Shown piece by piece: positions 62,912 to 64,000 of a stretch of 64,000 nucleotides of DNA. Source of the stretch: an uncultured Bacteroidales bacterium. Its GTDB lineage: Bacteria; Bacteroidota; Bacteroidia; Bacteroidales; UBA932. The stretch is taken from NCBI GenBank assembly GCA_934700615.1, contig CAKUXR010000005.1:58063-122062 (forward strand), in the 5' to 3' direction. Below the pieces are notes generated by a model. The model was given only the letters and a program-made list of their open reading frames with translations, was not told the DNA's origin and searched no databases. Positions within the stretch are counted from its first letter, which is position 1; every line of letters starts with the position of its first letter. Position numbers and translations under genes: made by a program.

Positions 62912-64000
62912 TTATTGTTTCAGTGTCACTTTTGACAGTTTGAGCCAGCCGTCGGATGTATAATTTCCTTTTGCCGATGTAAAGATACCAATCTTTTTGG
63001 TCTCTGACGCATAATCCACGATTCCGACAGCCCAACTGTACTCACCGGGGGCAATGCCGTCGGCTTTCACAGTGAAAGAATATTGCTTCGGAGAGCCCTT
63101 TATCCACTCATGCGGCTGGGCCTCCTCATCGTAGAACATCTTGACCGGCTTGTCGGAAGCGTCAAGGAGGGCGAAAGCCACCTTGTATTTACCCACGAAA
63201 GGCTTGAAATTGGTAGGGCAATATGCGTATCCGACATTGGCCCACTTATGGACGATTTCCTCTGTTTTTCCCGCAGTCAGTTCCTTCGGAAGAATCACTT
63301 TGGCCGGATAGAGCCTGTAGTTTCCGTCCTTTATGAACTGCTCGACCAGGTCATATGCTTCGTTGAACCATGACCATGTCTCACTGACGGTGACATTGTC
63401 ATTGTACCGGAAATCCATCATGTTCGCACGAGCTTCGCGCGCCATGTCGAATTCACCTTTCCTCACGTCGCCCCAGTCTTTATATCCTTCTGATTCCCAG
63501 CGCATAGGAGCATCACCATGAGAGGCTTTCACCCAGCCTCCTTCGGCAATTATCGGAACAATGTTGCGGTACTTGGCCGCTATGTTCTTTTCCCATGACC
63601 CGTAGTAAGTCTTCATTCCGAAGGCGCCGCTGCCGATTCCGAAACCTTTGTTCACAGCTGACTGGACCATGTCCTCGGAATCAGGATTCACACCGTCTGT
63701 AGTAGAACCGAGAGAACGGTGATAGTTTATGAAAATCGGAATCTTGAACTCCTTGGCAAAAAGCGACGTAACCCATTCAAACACAGGCTTCTTGGGAGTT
63801 TCATCACTTGTTGAGTAGATGCAGCTGTGATATTCGCCCCATTTTCCGATGCCCACGCCATGCACGAATTCATAATGGTCAGGGTCATTGATTTCCTGTG
63901 CAAAGTCATGAACGAACTTTTCGTAGCATTGCTGGAAAACCGGATCATCCGGATATGGAGACCACACTTCCATCGAGCCTGTCTTGGTGGCATATCCTTT
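62912..64000 (-). CDS. DUF4832-containing glycosidase-like protein (5' end outside the window)
   Basis: The frame runs uninterrupted to the window edge at 64000, so the start lies beyond it; the methionine at 63973 is internal. The visible part begins inside a TIM-barrel-like region (VWSPYPDDPVFQQCYEKFVHDFA, VHGVGIGKWGEYHSC, FINYHRSLG, IAEGGW) and ends in a beta domain with DUF4832 hallmarks (VILPKELTAGK, YCPTNFKPFVGKYKVAFALLD). Similar Bacteroidales proteins are beta-galactosidase-like or of unknown function. First gene seen in the locus. Confidence 0.75.
   Translation of the reverse strand, partial: KGYATKTGSMEVWSPYPDDPVFQQCYEKFVHDFAQEINDPDHYEFVHGVGIGKWGEYHSCIYSTSDETPKKPVFEWVTSLFAKEFKIPIFINYHRSLGSTTDGVNPDSEDMVQSAVNKGFGIGSGAFGMKTYYGSWEKNIAAKYRNIVPIIAEGGWVKASHGDAPMRWESEGYKDWGDVRKGEFDMAREARANMMDFRYNDNVTVSETWSWFNEAYDLVEQFIKDGNYRLYPAKVILPKELTAGKTEEIVHKWANVGYAYCPTNFKPFVGKYKVAFALLDASDKPVKMFYDEEAQPHEWIKGSPKQYSFTVKADGIAPGEYSWAVGIVDYASETKKIGIFTSAKGNYTSDGWLKLSKVTLKQ

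Overview
The window looks like chromosome of a Bacteroidales bacterium (Bacteroidota), probably a gut or rumen anaerobe. The evidence is the many promoter boxes of the form TAnnTTTG, numerous lipoproteins, a hybrid two-component polysaccharide sensor, DUF3822, DUF4290, FISUMP and Hc1-like histone genes, a reverse-type rubrerythrin and an acetate kinase/phosphotransacylase pair. I cannot fix the genus. I see no tRNA, rRNA, insertion sequence, prophage or CRISPR array.

Layout. 0-10 kb: a lipoprotein of unknown function, pgi, a very large secreted protein joining a glycerophosphodiesterase-like domain to a GH31 glycosidase, a short comEC, then ackA with a Ptb-type phosphotransacylase. 10-18.4 kb: a minus-strand group (membrane-anchored protein, DUF3822, rsmD), then a compact plus-strand operon (NrnA-like phosphoesterase, two FKBP lipoproteins, MATE exporter, cytidylate-kinase-like protein, serine hydrolase). 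18.4-32.3 kb, mostly minus strand: TPM, lemA and a FISUMP lipoprotein; apbE (plus); lolA, ftsK and DUF4290; addA and addB. 32.5-44.5 kb: housekeeping and metabolic genes (rubrerythrin, a GH3 lipoprotein, trpS, an S4 protein, a phosphomannose-isomerase-like protein with lost metal ligands, a HAD hydrolase, class I fumarase, prfB, a 57-residue histone-H1-like gene, pth, rplY). 44.7 kb to the window end: eight tightly packed minus-strand genes forming a polysaccharide or glycoside utilisation locus. These are a DUF4832 glycosidase-like protein (cut by the window edge), a DUF4886/SGNH esterase-like protein, a GH2, a hybrid two-component regulator, a CBM-FAD oxidoreductase-GH36 fusion, a GH2 beta-glucuronidase-like enzyme, a GH3 and a GH2 beta-galactosidase-like enzyme. 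No SusC/SusD pair lies inside the window.

The most unusual signal is not a gene. The 7-mer CATTGAC (reverse complement GTCAATG) occurs about 118 times by hand count, against roughly 8 expected by chance. It appears on both strands almost equally, in coding and non-coding DNA, and in several reading frames. The reversed, same-composition word CAGTTAC/GTAACTG appears only about as often as chance predicts. The density resembles DNA-uptake sequences or another genome-wide protein-binding word. I know of no such element described in Bacteroidales. The motif builds part of the FtsK linker, forms inverted pairs, and is absent from some long stretches, including the entire 4 kb sensor gene. Candidate readers such as ComEC and AddAB are encoded here, but any link to the motif is conjecture.
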